A stretch of DNA of 64,000 bases from Cohnella sp. CFH 77786 (GCF_019400745.1 NZ_WJIB01000002.1:310001-374000); one strand, 5' to 3'; positions 28,864-38,510 are shown, numbered from the stretch's first letter. Notes: generated from the letters alone by a model not told the origin. Translations and numbers: made by a program.

Positions 28864-28964
28864 TGATAGCGAATCGCTCGTTACGATATATGATACAATG
28901 GGAAAATGGTCCAAAATACTTTCGTTACGCTCTTGATCGCAGCAGGAGCAAGGAGGGCATTGTT

Positions 28965-30779
28965 TTGCCGGTACGGAATGACGAATACTCCGGGTATCTA
29001 TTGGCGCATTTTATCGGGGAACAGCCTGACGGCGAGCAGGTCTATTTCTCCTACAGCGAGGACGGCCTGCATTGGAAGGATCTGAACGGGGGATTGCCTG
29101 TCCTGCGTTCCGAACTGGGGGAGAAGGGCGTACGGGATCCGTTTCTCGTGCGATCGCCCAAGGAGGACAAGTTTTACCTCATCGCTACGGATCTCCGCAT
29201 CGCAAACGGGAAGGGCTGGGACAATGCGGTACATGCCGGAAGCCGCGACGTGATCCTATGGGAATCCGCCGATCTTGTGCATTGGTCTGAACCGTGGGCG
29301 GTCACGCTCGGCGTGCCGGGCGCCGGCTGCGTCTGGGCGCCGGAGGCCGTTTATGACGAAGCCGCGGACGAGTTTCTGGTGTTCTGGGCTTCCGCGACGC
29401 AAGAGCCTCAAGAAACCGAGCGGAAACATAAAATTTACAGCGCCCGTACCAAAGATTTCCGCAGCTTTACGGCAGCTGAAAAGTATATCGAACGAGAAAA
29501 CCACATCATTGACACGACGATCATTGCCCGGGGCGATACCTACTTCCGTTACTCCAAGGATGAAACGACGAAGAATATCCGGGTCGAAAAAGGCACATCG
29601 CTGGAAAAGGACGCCTTCACCAACCTGCACGCTCCGGTTCTGGAGCAATTGTTAGGCGTGGAAGGCCCGCAAATGTATAAGTTCAACGACCGCGAGGAGT
29701 GGTGCCTGATTGTGGACCGCTTTGCGGAAGGAAAGGGCTACCTCCCCTTGGTGACCTCCGACCTTGAAAGCGGCGAGTTCCGGGTATTGCCGGAAGGATC
29801 GTTTGATTTGGGGAAAACGAAGAAACGCCACGGCGGAGTTCTCCCCATTACCGCTGCAGAATGCGGCCGCCTTCTGGCGGCGTTCGGCGACGGCCATCAG
29901 GCGCTGCCCGGGCAATTCGCGGACCCGGACCTAGCGAAATTCGGCGATCGCTATTACCTTTATCCGACGACGGATGGTTTCACGGGCTGGTCGGGCACGC
30001 AATTTCATGTGTTTTCATCCGATGACATGCGCATTTGGAAAGACGAAGGCGTGATCCTGGATCTTGCGACGGAAGATGTACCCTGGGCCGTCGGCAGCGC
30101 ATGGGCTCCGGCCATTGCGAGCAAAAACGGCAAATACTTCTTCTATTTCTGCGGCAAAATGGAAAGCGGGGTCAGCGCCATAGGGGTCGCGGTCGCCGAG
30201 ACTCCGGCAGGCCCGTTCCGCGCGCAGCCGCAGCCGCTTCTTACGATGGAACAGATGAAGCGTCTTGGCATCGCCATGGGCCAAACGATCGACCCGTCTG
30301 TCTATTATGAAGATGACGGCACGGCTTACCTGCTGTTCGGCAATGCGCACGCCGCAATCGTACAGCTCGGCGAAGATATGGTGTCCGTCATGGAGGATAC
30401 GATGAAGAATCTTGTCGGCCTGCACGACTTCCGTGAGGCGGTTACCGTTCTGAAGCGCGGCGGGATTTATCACTTCACGTGGTCCTGCGACGACACCGGC
30501 AGCGAAGATTACCACGTGAACTACGGAACGGCGGAGCATCTATACGGGCCGGTCACCTATCGTTACCCGGTTCTTGTCAAAAATAAGGATAAAGAGATGC
30601 TGGGCACCGGCCATCATTCGATTCTCCAGGAGCCCGGAACCGATCAGTATTGGATGGCTTATCACCGGTTTGTCACGCCGCTGACCCGGTTTACGGAGGG
30701 AAAAGGCTATCATCGCGAAGTCTGCATAGACCCGCTCACCTTCGGAGAGGATGGGCTGATGCAGCGGATACAGCTGTAG
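28965..30779 (+). CDS. GH43 family protein with two tandem five-bladed modules
   Basis: 604 aa from TTG 28965, eight bases after AAGGAGG. The longer open frame from 28785 crosses a terminator and is not credible. The first module (about 1-300) has GVRDPFLV, WAPEAVYDEA and VEGPQMYKFND as candidate general base, modulator or acid positions. The second (about 310-600) has FADPDLAKFGDRYYLYPT, TIDPSVYYEDDG and HDFREAVTV, a classic GH43 Asp-Asp-Glu set. The second half reads like a beta-xylosidase/arabinofuranosidase, the first like a distant GH43/GH-J relative. No signal peptide. It is probably expressed from its own promoter after the terminator. Confidence 0.85.
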   Translation: MPVRNDEYSGYLLAHFIGEQPDGEQVYFSYSEDGLHWKDLNGGLPVLRSELGEKGVRDPFLVRSPKEDKFYLIATDLRIANGKGWDNAVHAGSRDVILWESADLVHWSEPWAVTLGVPGAGCVWAPEAVYDEAADEFLVFWASATQEPQETERKHKIYSARTKDFRSFTAAEKYIERENHIIDTTIIARGDTYFRYSKDETTKNIRVEKGTSLEKDAFTNLHAPVLEQLLGVEGPQMYKFNDREEWCLIVDRFAEGKGYLPLVTSDLESGEFRVLPEGSFDLGKTKKRHGGVLPITAAECGRLLAAFGDGHQALPGQFADPDLAKFGDRYYLYPTTDGFTGWSGTQFHVFSSDDMRIWKDEGVILDLATEDVPWAVGSAWAPAIASKNGKYFFYFCGKMESGVSAIGVAVAETPAGPFRAQPQPLLTMEQMKRLGIAMGQTIDPSVYYEDDGTAYLLFGNAHAAIVQLGEDMVSVMEDTMKNLVGLHDFREAVTVLKRGGIYHFTWSCDDTGSEDYHVNYGTAEHLYGPVTYRYPVLVKNKDKEMLGTGHHSILQEPGTDQYWMAYHRFVTPLTRFTEGKGYHREVCIDPLTFGEDGLMQRIQL

Positions 30780-30844
30780 AGGCCTTTACCGGGCCAGGCT
30801 AACCGATCCGGCGCCGAGCGGCGCCAAGTTCTCCAGCAGTCGCC

Positions 30845-30878
30845 AAGACTGTCGGCATTTGCCGACAGTCTTTCTTTT
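30845..30878 (+). terminator. Terminator after the GH43 gene
   Basis: AAGACTGTCGGC-ATTT-GCCGACAGTCTT, a perfect 12-bp stem and tetraloop followed by TCTTTT. Confidence 0.9.
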
Positions 30879-30927
30879 GCTCATACGGAAAGAATAAGTC
30901 CGCTTCGGCTCCAATTGTATCCACGCA

Positions 30928-30957
30928 TTGATTCTTGCGAAGGAAGCGAGCTATCAT
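30928..30957 (+). promoter_or_regulatory. Promoter candidate for the second kinase/regulator operon
   Basis: TTGATT, an 18-base spacer, then TATCAT (5/6 match to the -10 consensus), 24 bases before the kinase ATG. No other promoter-like pair is evident between the terminator at 30878 and the gene. Confidence 0.45.
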
Positions 30958-30981
30958 TAGGACATCATTTCAGGATGGGGA

Positions 30982-32742
30982 ATGAAACGTATGAACCAAT
31001 TTCGCAGGCTGGGCCTGAATAAGCAAATAATTGCTTTGATCCTGATTATGCTTATCGTCCTTCTGATTTCCTTCGTCATTTCGAACCGGATTGCCGGGAG
31101 GATTATCGAGAAGAAGGTCACGGAGTCCGTCAGTAAAGTATTCCTGCAGGTTCAGGAGAAAACGGCGAGCTTCTATTCGGATATGGAGGGGATTTCGAAT
31201 TCGCTGCTCTACAGCCCGACGGTTCAAACCTTCATGAGTTTGCAGGATCCATTGGAAAAAATTCTGATGGACAATGAAATCATATCCGTGTTCAACAACA
31301 CAGTTACGTTAAAAGATAATATAAGAGGCATCCAATTGTTCGACCGGGAAGGCAAGATGGTCGAAAGCATCGGAATAGGGACAGGCCGATCGGTTCAGCT
31401 TCCGGTCGAATCGACGGTGTATTCGGGATTGTTGAGGGATCCGGAAGCAAAGACCGCCACCACCAACTACACCATAACCGTTCCCATTTATAATCTGAAG
31501 AGCTCCATATTCAAAGATTACAGAGGCACCGCCGTTTTTGTCATGGATGTCCGGAATTTCGGCAAAATTCTCGAAGGCGGGAAAATAACGAAAAATTCCA
31601 CGCTTATGCTGCTCGATCAGCAGAATCATATCATCGTCAACGAAGGCACGGCGCTCAATATTGACGCCTCCCGTCTTGAGGATTGGAAGAAAGATACTCA
31701 TTATATTGTCCAGACGGCCACGCTACCCCGAACGGGATGGAAGCTGGTCAGCATCATTCCGAAGAGCGAACTGCTGCAGGATTTGGATACCGTCAAAAGA
31801 CTGAATATCGCGACGTATGTGATCATGTTCGGCATGCTGATCTTATTCTTGTTTATTTTCTCCACCCGGATTTTGAAACCGGTAAAGGAGATTATGGATT
31901 TTATGAGGTCTTATCCGAAGATGGAGCGCGATCGCCGGTTCAACGTGGTCTATCATAATGAAATCGGCGTTCTCGGCGCCAATCTGAACCGGATGCTGGA
32001 TGAGATCGATTCCCTCGGCATTGAGATTCAGCAAACGCAAAAGCAAAAGTACGAAATCGAAATCGCGAAGAAGCAAATGGAAATATCGGCGTTTCGCAAT
32101 CAGATCAATCCCCATTTTCTATACAACACGCTGGAATGCATACGCGCCATGGCTTTCTATTACAAGGTCGAGGACATTGCCGCGATCTCGGAATCCTTGT
32201 CCAAAATGTTCCGGTATTCGGTGAAAGGAAACGATTTCGTCACCATTCGGGACGAGATCGCCCATGTCGGCGAATACGCCAAAATCGTCGGGTTTCGTTT
32301 TATGGGAAGAATCAAGATCGAGATGAAAGGCGAAGAAGAATGGATGGAGCTGAAAACGCTTAAAATGCTGCTGCAGCCGATCGTCGAAAATGCCGTGTTT
32401 CACGGCTTGGAGAAAAAAATCGACAACGGCCTCGTAAGGATCACGGTTCGTAAGGACGAGAGGGACCAAATTCAATACATCATTCAGGATAACGGGTATG
32501 GGATGGAAGAAGAGCGGTACAATTCACTCGTCCATCGCCTCAGACAATGGGATTCGTCGGAAGGATCCGCCAACGAAGGCGATCAAGGAATCGGCTTGTT
32601 CAATATTTTCCGCAGACTCAAGCTGGTTTACGGCGACGCGGCTTCCATGACGATACAAAGCGTTTTGCACGAAGGCACGACGGTGATCGTTTCCTTCCCC
32701 ATGCACCATCATTCGCAAAATAAAGAGGATGAGACAGCATGA
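30982..32742 (+). CDS. Sensor histidine kinase, YesM type (importer III)
   Basis: 586 aa. Membrane segments at about 15-36 and 275-295 flank an extracellular sensor domain (with DNIRGIQLFDREGKMV, a Cache-like strand pattern). A HAMP domain follows, then His378 in QINPHFLYNTLECIRAM, and a HATPase_c domain (LQPIVENAVFHGLE, IQDNGYGM, GIGLFNIFRRL). ATG 30982 or 30991 could be used, with AGGATGGGG upstream of both. Its stop overlaps the response regulator start (ATGA). The operon order kinase, regulator, binding protein, permeases suggests it senses the ligand of importer III. Confidence 0.92.
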   Translation: MKRMNQFRRLGLNKQIIALILIMLIVLLISFVISNRIAGRIIEKKVTESVSKVFLQVQEKTASFYSDMEGISNSLLYSPTVQTFMSLQDPLEKILMDNEIISVFNNTVTLKDNIRGIQLFDREGKMVESIGIGTGRSVQLPVESTVYSGLLRDPEAKTATTNYTITVPIYNLKSSIFKDYRGTAVFVMDVRNFGKILEGGKITKNSTLMLLDQQNHIIVNEGTALNIDASRLEDWKKDTHYIVQTATLPRTGWKLVSIIPKSELLQDLDTVKRLNIATYVIMFGMLILFLFIFSTRILKPVKEIMDFMRSYPKMERDRRFNVVYHNEIGVLGANLNRMLDEIDSLGIEIQQTQKQKYEIEIAKKQMEISAFRNQINPHFLYNTLECIRAMAFYYKVEDIAAISESLSKMFRYSVKGNDFVTIRDEIAHVGEYAKIVGFRFMGRIKIEMKGEEEWMELKTLKMLLQPIVENAVFHGLEKKIDNGLVRITVRKDERDQIQYIIQDNGYGMEEERYNSLVHRLRQWDSSEGSANEGDQGIGLFNIFRRLKLVYGDAASMTIQSVLHEGTTVIVSFPMHHHSQNKEDETA

Positions 32743-34193
32743 ATACGGTATTGATCGTTGATGACGAGCCTTGGGTTGCTTACGGCTTGAAACAATTGGT
32801 CGATTGGGAGAGTCTCGGCTATACCGTGATTGGCGAGGCTCACAATGGCATAACGGCGTTGGAGAAGATCGAAGAGAAACAGCCGAAGGTCGTCATTTCG
32901 GATATTCGCATGCCGGGATTAAACGGAATCGAGCTGCTGGAAGCGATCAGGGAGAGGCAGCTGGACACCAAAGTCATTCTGATCAGCGGCTATGCCGAGT
33001 TCGAATACGCGCAGAAAGCGGTCCGTCTCGGCGCCTTCGATTATTTGCTCAAGCAAGTCGAGAAGGACAAGCTGACCGAAACGTTGCTGCGTTTAAAAAT
33101 CGCGTTGATGGACAAACAGCACGTTTACAGAGGATTGGATTTATTTCTGGACGATCTGTTCGAGTTGTTCGAGCCGGACAACAAAATCAAAATCAACAAT
33201 TTTCTGGCCAACAAAGGGATTGAATTCGAGTATCCCCACTACCGCTTCATCAGCTGTTCCTACTTGCACTCCACCGTATCGGATAGCGGCGAACCATATA
33301 CAACGGAATTCGGAATCCGGTATATGAGGTTTCGAACCGGACAACATAAAATCTCCATTCTGGTCAATTACGACGAGTACAAGAATCCGGTCGGTTTATT
33401 GAATTTCATATCGGGGAATCTCTCCAATGCCCGTCATATCGGCATCAGCAGCACGGGTATTTATTCTGCTCCTCTTGCCAAGCTTTATCAAGAATCGGAT
33501 ATTGCCCTGTCCAGCGCTCTTTTTCAGCAGGGTGAGCAGATCGTCGAATATAAAACGGCGGATCATGCCGCGATGGTTGCCAGAACGATCCTGCAAATCG
33601 AATTGGCGATTAAGGAAACGAAGCCTGCGATGATTCATCAAGGATTGGACGAGCTTTGCGAGGTATGCAAGTCCCGCCGAATGCTCATCGACCAAATCTC
33701 CACCATTTACAATCAAGTCGTTTCGCTTGTCTATAAGTACTTCGGCGACCGCGATGCCAATCCCGATATCGACTACTTAAGCTATGATCAAATCGTCCGT
33801 CATTACGGCTCCATCGATCAGTTGTTCGACGGGATCAAGGCGTTCTTCGAGCAACAGGCCGGGAGGGAGCCGCAGATTTCCAATGAAACGGCGAAGAAGA
33901 TCGTCGGGTATATCGATTCCAGCTTTACGGAGGATATGATGCTGAGCGATCTATCCCGAAAATTCAACCTCAGTCTCGGTTATTTAAGCACCCTGATCAA
34001 GAAGGAAACGGGAAAAACGTATACGGACTATGTGACCGGCAAGCGTCTTCAGCTTTCCAAAGAATTGTTGAACGATCCATCGCTGTCCATCCAGGAGATC
34101 GTGGAGCGCGTGGGGTATAAAGATTATTTTCATTTCAACAAGCTCTTCAAGAAGCATTACGGCATCACGCCAAGCAAATATAGAAAAATGTAA
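32739..34193 (+). CDS. AraC-type response regulator, YesN type (importer III)
   Basis: 484 aa, translationally coupled to the kinase by a 4-base overlap. Receiver domain with VDDEP and phospho-acceptor Asp55 in VVISDIRMPGLNG. A long middle region (about 130-370) is typical of YesN. The C-terminal double helix-turn-helix covers about 385-480 (MLSDLSRKFNLSLGYLSTLI, IQEIVERVGYKDYFHFNKLF). This is the full-length form, in contrast to the 240-aa regulator at 10655. It is predicted to activate the binding protein and permease genes that follow. Confidence 0.93.
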   Translation: MNTVLIVDDEPWVAYGLKQLVDWESLGYTVIGEAHNGITALEKIEEKQPKVVISDIRMPGLNGIELLEAIRERQLDTKVILISGYAEFEYAQKAVRLGAFDYLLKQVEKDKLTETLLRLKIALMDKQHVYRGLDLFLDDLFELFEPDNKIKINNFLANKGIEFEYPHYRFISCSYLHSTVSDSGEPYTTEFGIRYMRFRTGQHKISILVNYDEYKNPVGLLNFISGNLSNARHIGISSTGIYSAPLAKLYQESDIALSSALFQQGEQIVEYKTADHAAMVARTILQIELAIKETKPAMIHQGLDELCEVCKSRRMLIDQISTIYNQVVSLVYKYFGDRDANPDIDYLSYDQIVRHYGSIDQLFDGIKAFFEQQAGREPQISNETAKKIVGYIDSSFTEDMMLSDLSRKFNLSLGYLSTLIKKETGKTYTDYVTGKRLQLSKELLNDPSLSIQEIVERVGYKDYFHFNKLFKKHYGITPSKYRKM

Positions 34194-34245
34194 GCACGAT
34201 CTGAAAGGAACACCAAAATACGAAAATCCGAACATATGGCGGACC

Positions 34246-34304
34246 TACCGATCGGGGTATGCTGAAGAAGCAACGACACAATATCACTACAGGGGTGATC
34301 GGTA
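34246..34304 (+). other. Inverted repeat in the leader of the importer III binding-protein gene
   Basis: TACCGATC (34246-34253) and GATCGGTA (34297-34304) could pair over a 43-base loop. The right arm ends three bases before the ATG and would cover the space next to the GGGGTG ribosome site. It could be an operator or a translation-control stem, or a coincidence. Confidence 0.25.
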
Positions 34305-34307
34305 AGT

Positions 34308-36014
34308 ATGAAACTGAAAGTGCTTTCTATTCTCGCCTTGGCCGGAACCGTTGCGTTAACGGGCTGCGGCGCCAACAAATCCGGAAGCAGCGCGGAGCCT
34401 TCGAAGGAGACGCAATCAAGCTCGCCGGCGGCATCGGCTTCGTCGGACGCGTCGGCAGCGCCGGTGGATGTGACATGGTTCAGTACGATCGGATTCTGGA
34501 ACCCTCCTCAGTGGGATGCGAAGCCGGGAACGGTGATGGGCGAAATCACGAAGAAGACGGGGCTCACGTTCACCTATAACATCCCGGCGCAGGACGGCCA
34601 AACGAAATTGAGCCTGCTGATGGTTTCGTCGGGGGACTTCCCGGATATCGTTACGGACTTGCCCTATGATGGAGAGTCCGTCAAATTGGCGAAATCAGGT
34701 AAATTCTGGGACTTGGAAGAATTTCTGAAGAAATACGCTCCGGATTCGCATTTGCTTAAAGATTTTCCTCAGGATATCAAGAAGGAACTGATCAAACGCG
34801 ACGGCGGTTGGTACGCCATTCCGAGTCATATGGCCAGTGACGAGCTGAAGAAGCAATTCCCGCCTTCCAGCGATTATTTCGCAGACAATGCAAAATACGG
34901 CGACAACAAGGGCATTGTGGTCAATACGAAGATTTTGAAGCAAGCAGGTCTTACGTTGGACGATCTGAAGACCGAGGACGGATTGCTTGCGGCGCTCAAG
35001 AAAGTGAAGGACATGAACCTGAAAGTGGACGGGCAGGCTGTCATTCCGCTTTCGGTGGACGGCAAGAACTATGCCGGCTCCACGCTCCAATTTCTGCAGA
35101 AAACGTTTGGCGCCATGAATATCGACAAAGACGGCAAATTCAGGAATGTTCTCATGGCTCCGGAAACGAAGCATGCGTTTGAATTCCTGTTCAAGGCCAA
35201 ACAAAACGGCGCCCTCGATGCCAGCCAATTGACCTTGGATACTTCGGCGCTGGACGCGCAGCTCGTGTCCGGACGGGTGTTCGCTTTCATCGGCAATATG
35301 GCCAATGTTCACTACTATGACAACGATTACTTCGCTTCTCCCGGCGCGATTCTGTCGAATACAGGCGCAAAACCCGTTTATGATTATTATTCCATCCCGA
35401 GTACGGGCTGGATGCAAACGTTTATTTCCAAATCGACCAAGCACCCGGAGCAGTTGGCGAAATGGCTTGATTATATGACGAGTCCCGAAGGCTTGATCCT
35501 CAATCATTACGGCATGGAAGGCGTCGATTACAACAAAAATGACCAAGGCCTTCTTATCGAAACGGATACGGGAATCCAAAATCGGAAAGACGCCAGCAAA
35601 ACGGCAGTGGATATCTTCTGGCCATTCGCCAATGTGGACTTCTTCAATCATATGGATCCGGCTCCTACCAATAAGATCGGCGCCGGCGGATTGTTAGACG
35701 CCGAAGTGAAAACCGCGTTCGCGAGAACGCCGGGCGTTGTCAGATACGACGCTTCCGTATTAACGGTGCCAGGCGACTTCTATGCGCCGGGAACTGCTAA
35801 TCAACAGATTAATAATGACGTCCAGCAATACCTGCAAGTGCAGATTTCGAAGATGGTCCTGGCGAAGGATGAAGCGGCGTTCAACAAGCAATATGACGAG
35901 TATGTCGCCCAAATGAAGAAATTGAAAATCGAACAGCTGGATGCGGCTTTGAACGAAGAGCTCCAAAAGCAACAGAAAGAAATGGGCGTAACGGTAAAAG
36001 GGGTTAATTCTTAA
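34308..36014 (+). CDS. Extracellular sugar-binding lipoprotein (importer III)
   Basis: 568 aa, ATG 34308 after AGGGGTGATCGG. Signal peptide with lipobox LTGC, lipid anchor Cys20, then a Ser/Ala-rich linker to about residue 50. The large solute-binding domain follows, of the same class as those at 3338 and 7240 (VDVTWFSTIGFWNPP, YDYYSIPSTGWMQTF, late FDSLW-like FNKQYDEYVAQM). Here the binding protein is encoded before the permeases, the reverse of importers I and II, and a hairpin between them should keep permease expression lower. Confidence 0.92.
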   Translation: MKLKVLSILALAGTVALTGCGANKSGSSAEPSKETQSSSPAASASSDASAAPVDVTWFSTIGFWNPPQWDAKPGTVMGEITKKTGLTFTYNIPAQDGQTKLSLLMVSSGDFPDIVTDLPYDGESVKLAKSGKFWDLEEFLKKYAPDSHLLKDFPQDIKKELIKRDGGWYAIPSHMASDELKKQFPPSSDYFADNAKYGDNKGIVVNTKILKQAGLTLDDLKTEDGLLAALKKVKDMNLKVDGQAVIPLSVDGKNYAGSTLQFLQKTFGAMNIDKDGKFRNVLMAPETKHAFEFLFKAKQNGALDASQLTLDTSALDAQLVSGRVFAFIGNMANVHYYDNDYFASPGAILSNTGAKPVYDYYSIPSTGWMQTFISKSTKHPEQLAKWLDYMTSPEGLILNHYGMEGVDYNKNDQGLLIETDTGIQNRKDASKTAVDIFWPFANVDFFNHMDPAPTNKIGAGGLLDAEVKTAFARTPGVVRYDASVLTVPGDFYAPGTANQQINNDVQQYLQVQISKMVLAKDEAAFNKQYDEYVAQMKKLKIEQLDAALNEELQKQQKEMGVTVKGVNS

Positions 36015-36036
36015 CCGCACGATTCGATCGAAAAAA

Positions 36037-36085
36037 AGTGCCAAAGTGCCTGTGTACTGAATGGCGCTTTGGCACTATCATTTTC
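36037..36085 (+). terminator. Intra-operon terminator/attenuator before the permeases
   Basis: Stem AGTGCCAAAG(T)GCC / GGC(G)CTTTGGCACT with a 12-base loop, followed by ATCATTTTCC. It lies between the lipoprotein stop (36014) and the permease start (36104). Partial termination here would give excess binding protein over membrane subunits. Confidence 0.75.
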
Positions 36086-36103
36086 CGCCAGAGGTGAATA
36101 GGG

Positions 36104-37033
36104 ATGGCGAAACCATACAAGCTTGGGCATGATTTCCGCACCCAGCTGGAGCTTAAGATCATGCTGTGGCCGGCGATTATGATCATTTTCATCTTCAACT
36201 TTGTTCCGTTATACGGGTTGTTATTGGCTTTCAAGCATTACGATCCTCTAACCGGAGTCAAAGGGATTTTCACCAGTCCCTGGAACCATTTCGAGAACTT
36301 CCGGCTTGTTTTCGATAATTTTCAGTTTTGGCCCATGGTGAGAAACACGCTCGGCATCAATCTTTTGGGGAATTTGATCGGGATTCCGGTTACGATGACG
36401 TTCGCGCTGTTGTTGAATGAGATCAAGCATGCGAGGTTCAAATCCTGGGTACAGACCGTCACGTATCTGCCGCATTTTCTATCGTGGGTTATCTTCGGAG
36501 GCTTGTTTATTAACCTGCTCAATCCGGATAGCGGCATCGTGAATTATGTGCTCTTGCATTTGGGTTTGATCGACGAGCCCATTCAATTTCTGGGCGATCC
36601 CAAGCATTTCTGGGGCGTCGCCATCGGGACGGGATTATTGAAAGACCTGGGTTGGGGAGCGATCCTGTATTTGGCTGCCATTGCGGGCATTGACCAGTCT
36701 TTGTACGAGGCTGCCGCGATCGACGGCGCAGGCCGCTTCAAACGGATCGTACACGTCACGATTCCCGGCATTCTGCCTACGCTCATGATTCTGATCATCT
36801 TCGCCGTAAGCGGCATGTTGAACAACAATTTCGACCAGATTTACGTGCTGCAGAATCCGGTGAACTTGCCGACAAGCGAGGTCATCGATACGTTCATCTA
36901 TCGTGTAGGGCTCCAACAGTTTCAGTTTGACACGGCGACTGCGATCGGTTTGTTGAAATCGGTGTTTGCGCTTATTTTGTTGGTAGGAGCCACCACGCTA
37001 TCCAAGAAGCTTACAAAATCGGGTTTGTTTTAG
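36104..37033 (+). CDS. Carbohydrate ABC transporter permease, LplB type (importer III)
   Basis: 309 aa, ATG 36104 after AGAGGTG. Six membrane segments beginning IMLWPAIMIIFIFNFVPLYG. The EAA loop at residues 202-221 is EAAAIDGAGRFKRIVHVTIP, and the C-terminus is typical (LSKKLTKSGLF). First membrane subunit of importer III. As for importers I and II, no ATPase gene is nearby. Confidence 0.93.
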   Translation: MAKPYKLGHDFRTQLELKIMLWPAIMIIFIFNFVPLYGLLLAFKHYDPLTGVKGIFTSPWNHFENFRLVFDNFQFWPMVRNTLGINLLGNLIGIPVTMTFALLLNEIKHARFKSWVQTVTYLPHFLSWVIFGGLFINLLNPDSGIVNYVLLHLGLIDEPIQFLGDPKHFWGVAIGTGLLKDLGWGAILYLAAIAGIDQSLYEAAAIDGAGRFKRIVHVTIPGILPTLMILIIFAVSGMLNNNFDQIYVLQNPVNLPTSEVIDTFIYRVGLQQFQFDTATAIGLLKSVFALILLVGATTLSKKLTKSGLF

Positions 37034-37045
37034 GGGGTGTCCGGC

Positions 37046-37969
37046 ATGGTTGGAGGCAGGAGTTGGAGAGAGCGCCTATTTGCCGTATCGAATGTCGGCA
37101 TCATGCTCATTGCGATGCTATTGACGTTATATCCGTTTTGGTTTTCGATTGCGAACTCTTTGAATACGGGAGACGATCTTCGGTTCGGTCCCATCTTTCT
37201 ATGGCCGAGGGATTTCACATGGGCGAGCTGGGAGACCGTCTTGCTGGATCCGAGCATTCTTCATGCGGCTTGGATCAGCGGATCGCGCACGGTGATCGTA
37301 ACGGCGGTTTCCATTACGTATACGGCCATGTTCGCTTACGCGTTTTCCCGCCCTTATTTGAAGGGCAAGTGGTTTTATGCGGCGGTCGGCTTTACGAGCA
37401 TGTATTTCAGCGGCGGGCTGATTCCATCGTTTATGCTCATGAATTGGCTCGGATTGTATGATCAATATTGGGTTTATATCCTTCCGTTCCTGTTTTCCGG
37501 ATTTTGGAACGTCATCATTTTCAATGCGAATTTCAAGGCCATATCGAGCGCATTGTTCGAATCGGCCAAAATAGACGGCGCGAATGAGTTTACGATTTTC
37601 TTCCGAATCGTCTTTCCCTTGTCGAAGCCGGTTTTGGCCGCCCTTTCCGTTTTCGTGGCGGTCGGTGTGTGGAACGATTACGGAGTGACTTTGTACTTCA
37701 CCCAATCGACGGATTTGCAGACGCTGCAGTACTTGATTCTGAGGTTGGTCCAGTCGAGCGACGCGGTTGAACACATGGCGAATTTAGTGGGCGGCAACAA
37801 TCCCAATGTCGCGTCTCTCTATTCCAAGGTTCAAGGCCAGGGAGCCGTTAACGCCCGAACGCTGCAGCTGGCGTCGATGGTCATCGCATCGATTCCGATG
37901 ATTATCCTATATCCGTTTGCGCAGCGCTTCTTCGTGAAGGGCGTGCTGCTCGGATCCGTGAAGGAATAA
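37046..37969 (+). CDS. Carbohydrate ABC transporter permease, YtcP type (importer III)
   Basis: 307 aa from ATG 37046, eight bases after GGGGG. The GTG at 37037 overlaps that site and is unlikely. Six membrane segments, EAA loop at residues 172-191 (ESAKIDGANEFTIFFRIVFP), ending FAQRFFVKGVLLGSVKE. It lies 12 bases after its partner permease and closes the operon before a terminator. Confidence 0.93.
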   Translation: MVGGRSWRERLFAVSNVGIMLIAMLLTLYPFWFSIANSLNTGDDLRFGPIFLWPRDFTWASWETVLLDPSILHAAWISGSRTVIVTAVSITYTAMFAYAFSRPYLKGKWFYAAVGFTSMYFSGGLIPSFMLMNWLGLYDQYWVYILPFLFSGFWNVIIFNANFKAISSALFESAKIDGANEFTIFFRIVFPLSKPVLAALSVFVAVGVWNDYGVTLYFTQSTDLQTLQYLILRLVQSSDAVEHMANLVGGNNPNVASLYSKVQGQGAVNARTLQLASMVIASIPMIILYPFAQRFFVKGVLLGSVKE

Positions 37970-38021
37970 CGGCGAGAACGGATGTACGTTTCGGTGTCCG
38001 GCCCTAGAGAAAGCAGGAATG

Positions 38022-38067
38022 CACAGTACGGGACATGAACTCCATGTCCTGATCTGTGTATTTTTAA
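38022..38067 (+). terminator. Terminator of importer III operon
   Basis: CACAG-tacg-GGACATG / CATGTCC-tgat-CTGTG, a two-part stem, followed by TATTTTTAA. It ends just before the convergent RDD gene. Confidence 0.65.
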
Positions 38068-38087
38068 TCGCTGGTTCCGTTTGTATT

Positions 38088-38510
38088 TTACCGTTTTGCT
38101 TTCGTTACGTACGTTCCCGCAATGAAATCGTGAATCGAACGCTTATCCTCGCGCAATCCGACCATAAAGGCGCTGACGATCGCGGCGATGCCCACGGTAA
38201 TCCCGTAGATTAACCCGCCTACGATATTCCGCATGAGCATGGTCCCCAAACCGAGGTTTTCACCGTTTACTTTCGCAATCCGTATCCCGGCCAGTCGTTT
38301 ACCAATCGTATACCCATTCCATAAGATCGGAAGCAACAGTGTATACAACAACGATACGATCGTGTTGAAAATATTATCATTCCAGCTGCCCGTAACCAGA
38401 AAGCTGATTAGCGCCAAGGGAACCGACACGATAATGCCGTCAAGGATTTGGGCATAAAACCGGATCCAGAAGCCCGCTGGTCGTGCAATCGATTGATCTG
38501 TCAATGACAC
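38088..38510 (-). CDS. RDD-family membrane protein
   Basis: 140 aa from the GTG at 38510, seven bases after AAGGAGG. The longer frame from 38537 overlaps that site. The RDD signature is visible: Arg-Asp pair in WIRFYAQILDGIIVS, a central hydrophobic pair of helices, and the late KRSIHDFIAGTYV with Asp. Three to four membrane segments. RDD proteins have varied or unknown roles, and some act as ion antiporters. A lone gene converging on importer III, with no functional link visible. Confidence 0.85.
   Translation of the reverse strand: MSLTDQSIARPAGFWIRFYAQILDGIIVSVPLALISFLVTGSWNDNIFNTIVSLLYTLLLPILWNGYTIGKRLAGIRIAKVNGENLGLGTMLMRNIVGGLIYGITVGIAAIVSAFMVGLREDKRSIHDFIAGTYVTKAKR

Noticed and set aside
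28785..28964. 60-codon N-terminal extension of the GH43 protein
   Set aside because: It crosses a strong terminator hairpin at 28825-28863 and has no ribosome site, whereas TTG 28965 has AAGGAGG at 8 bases.
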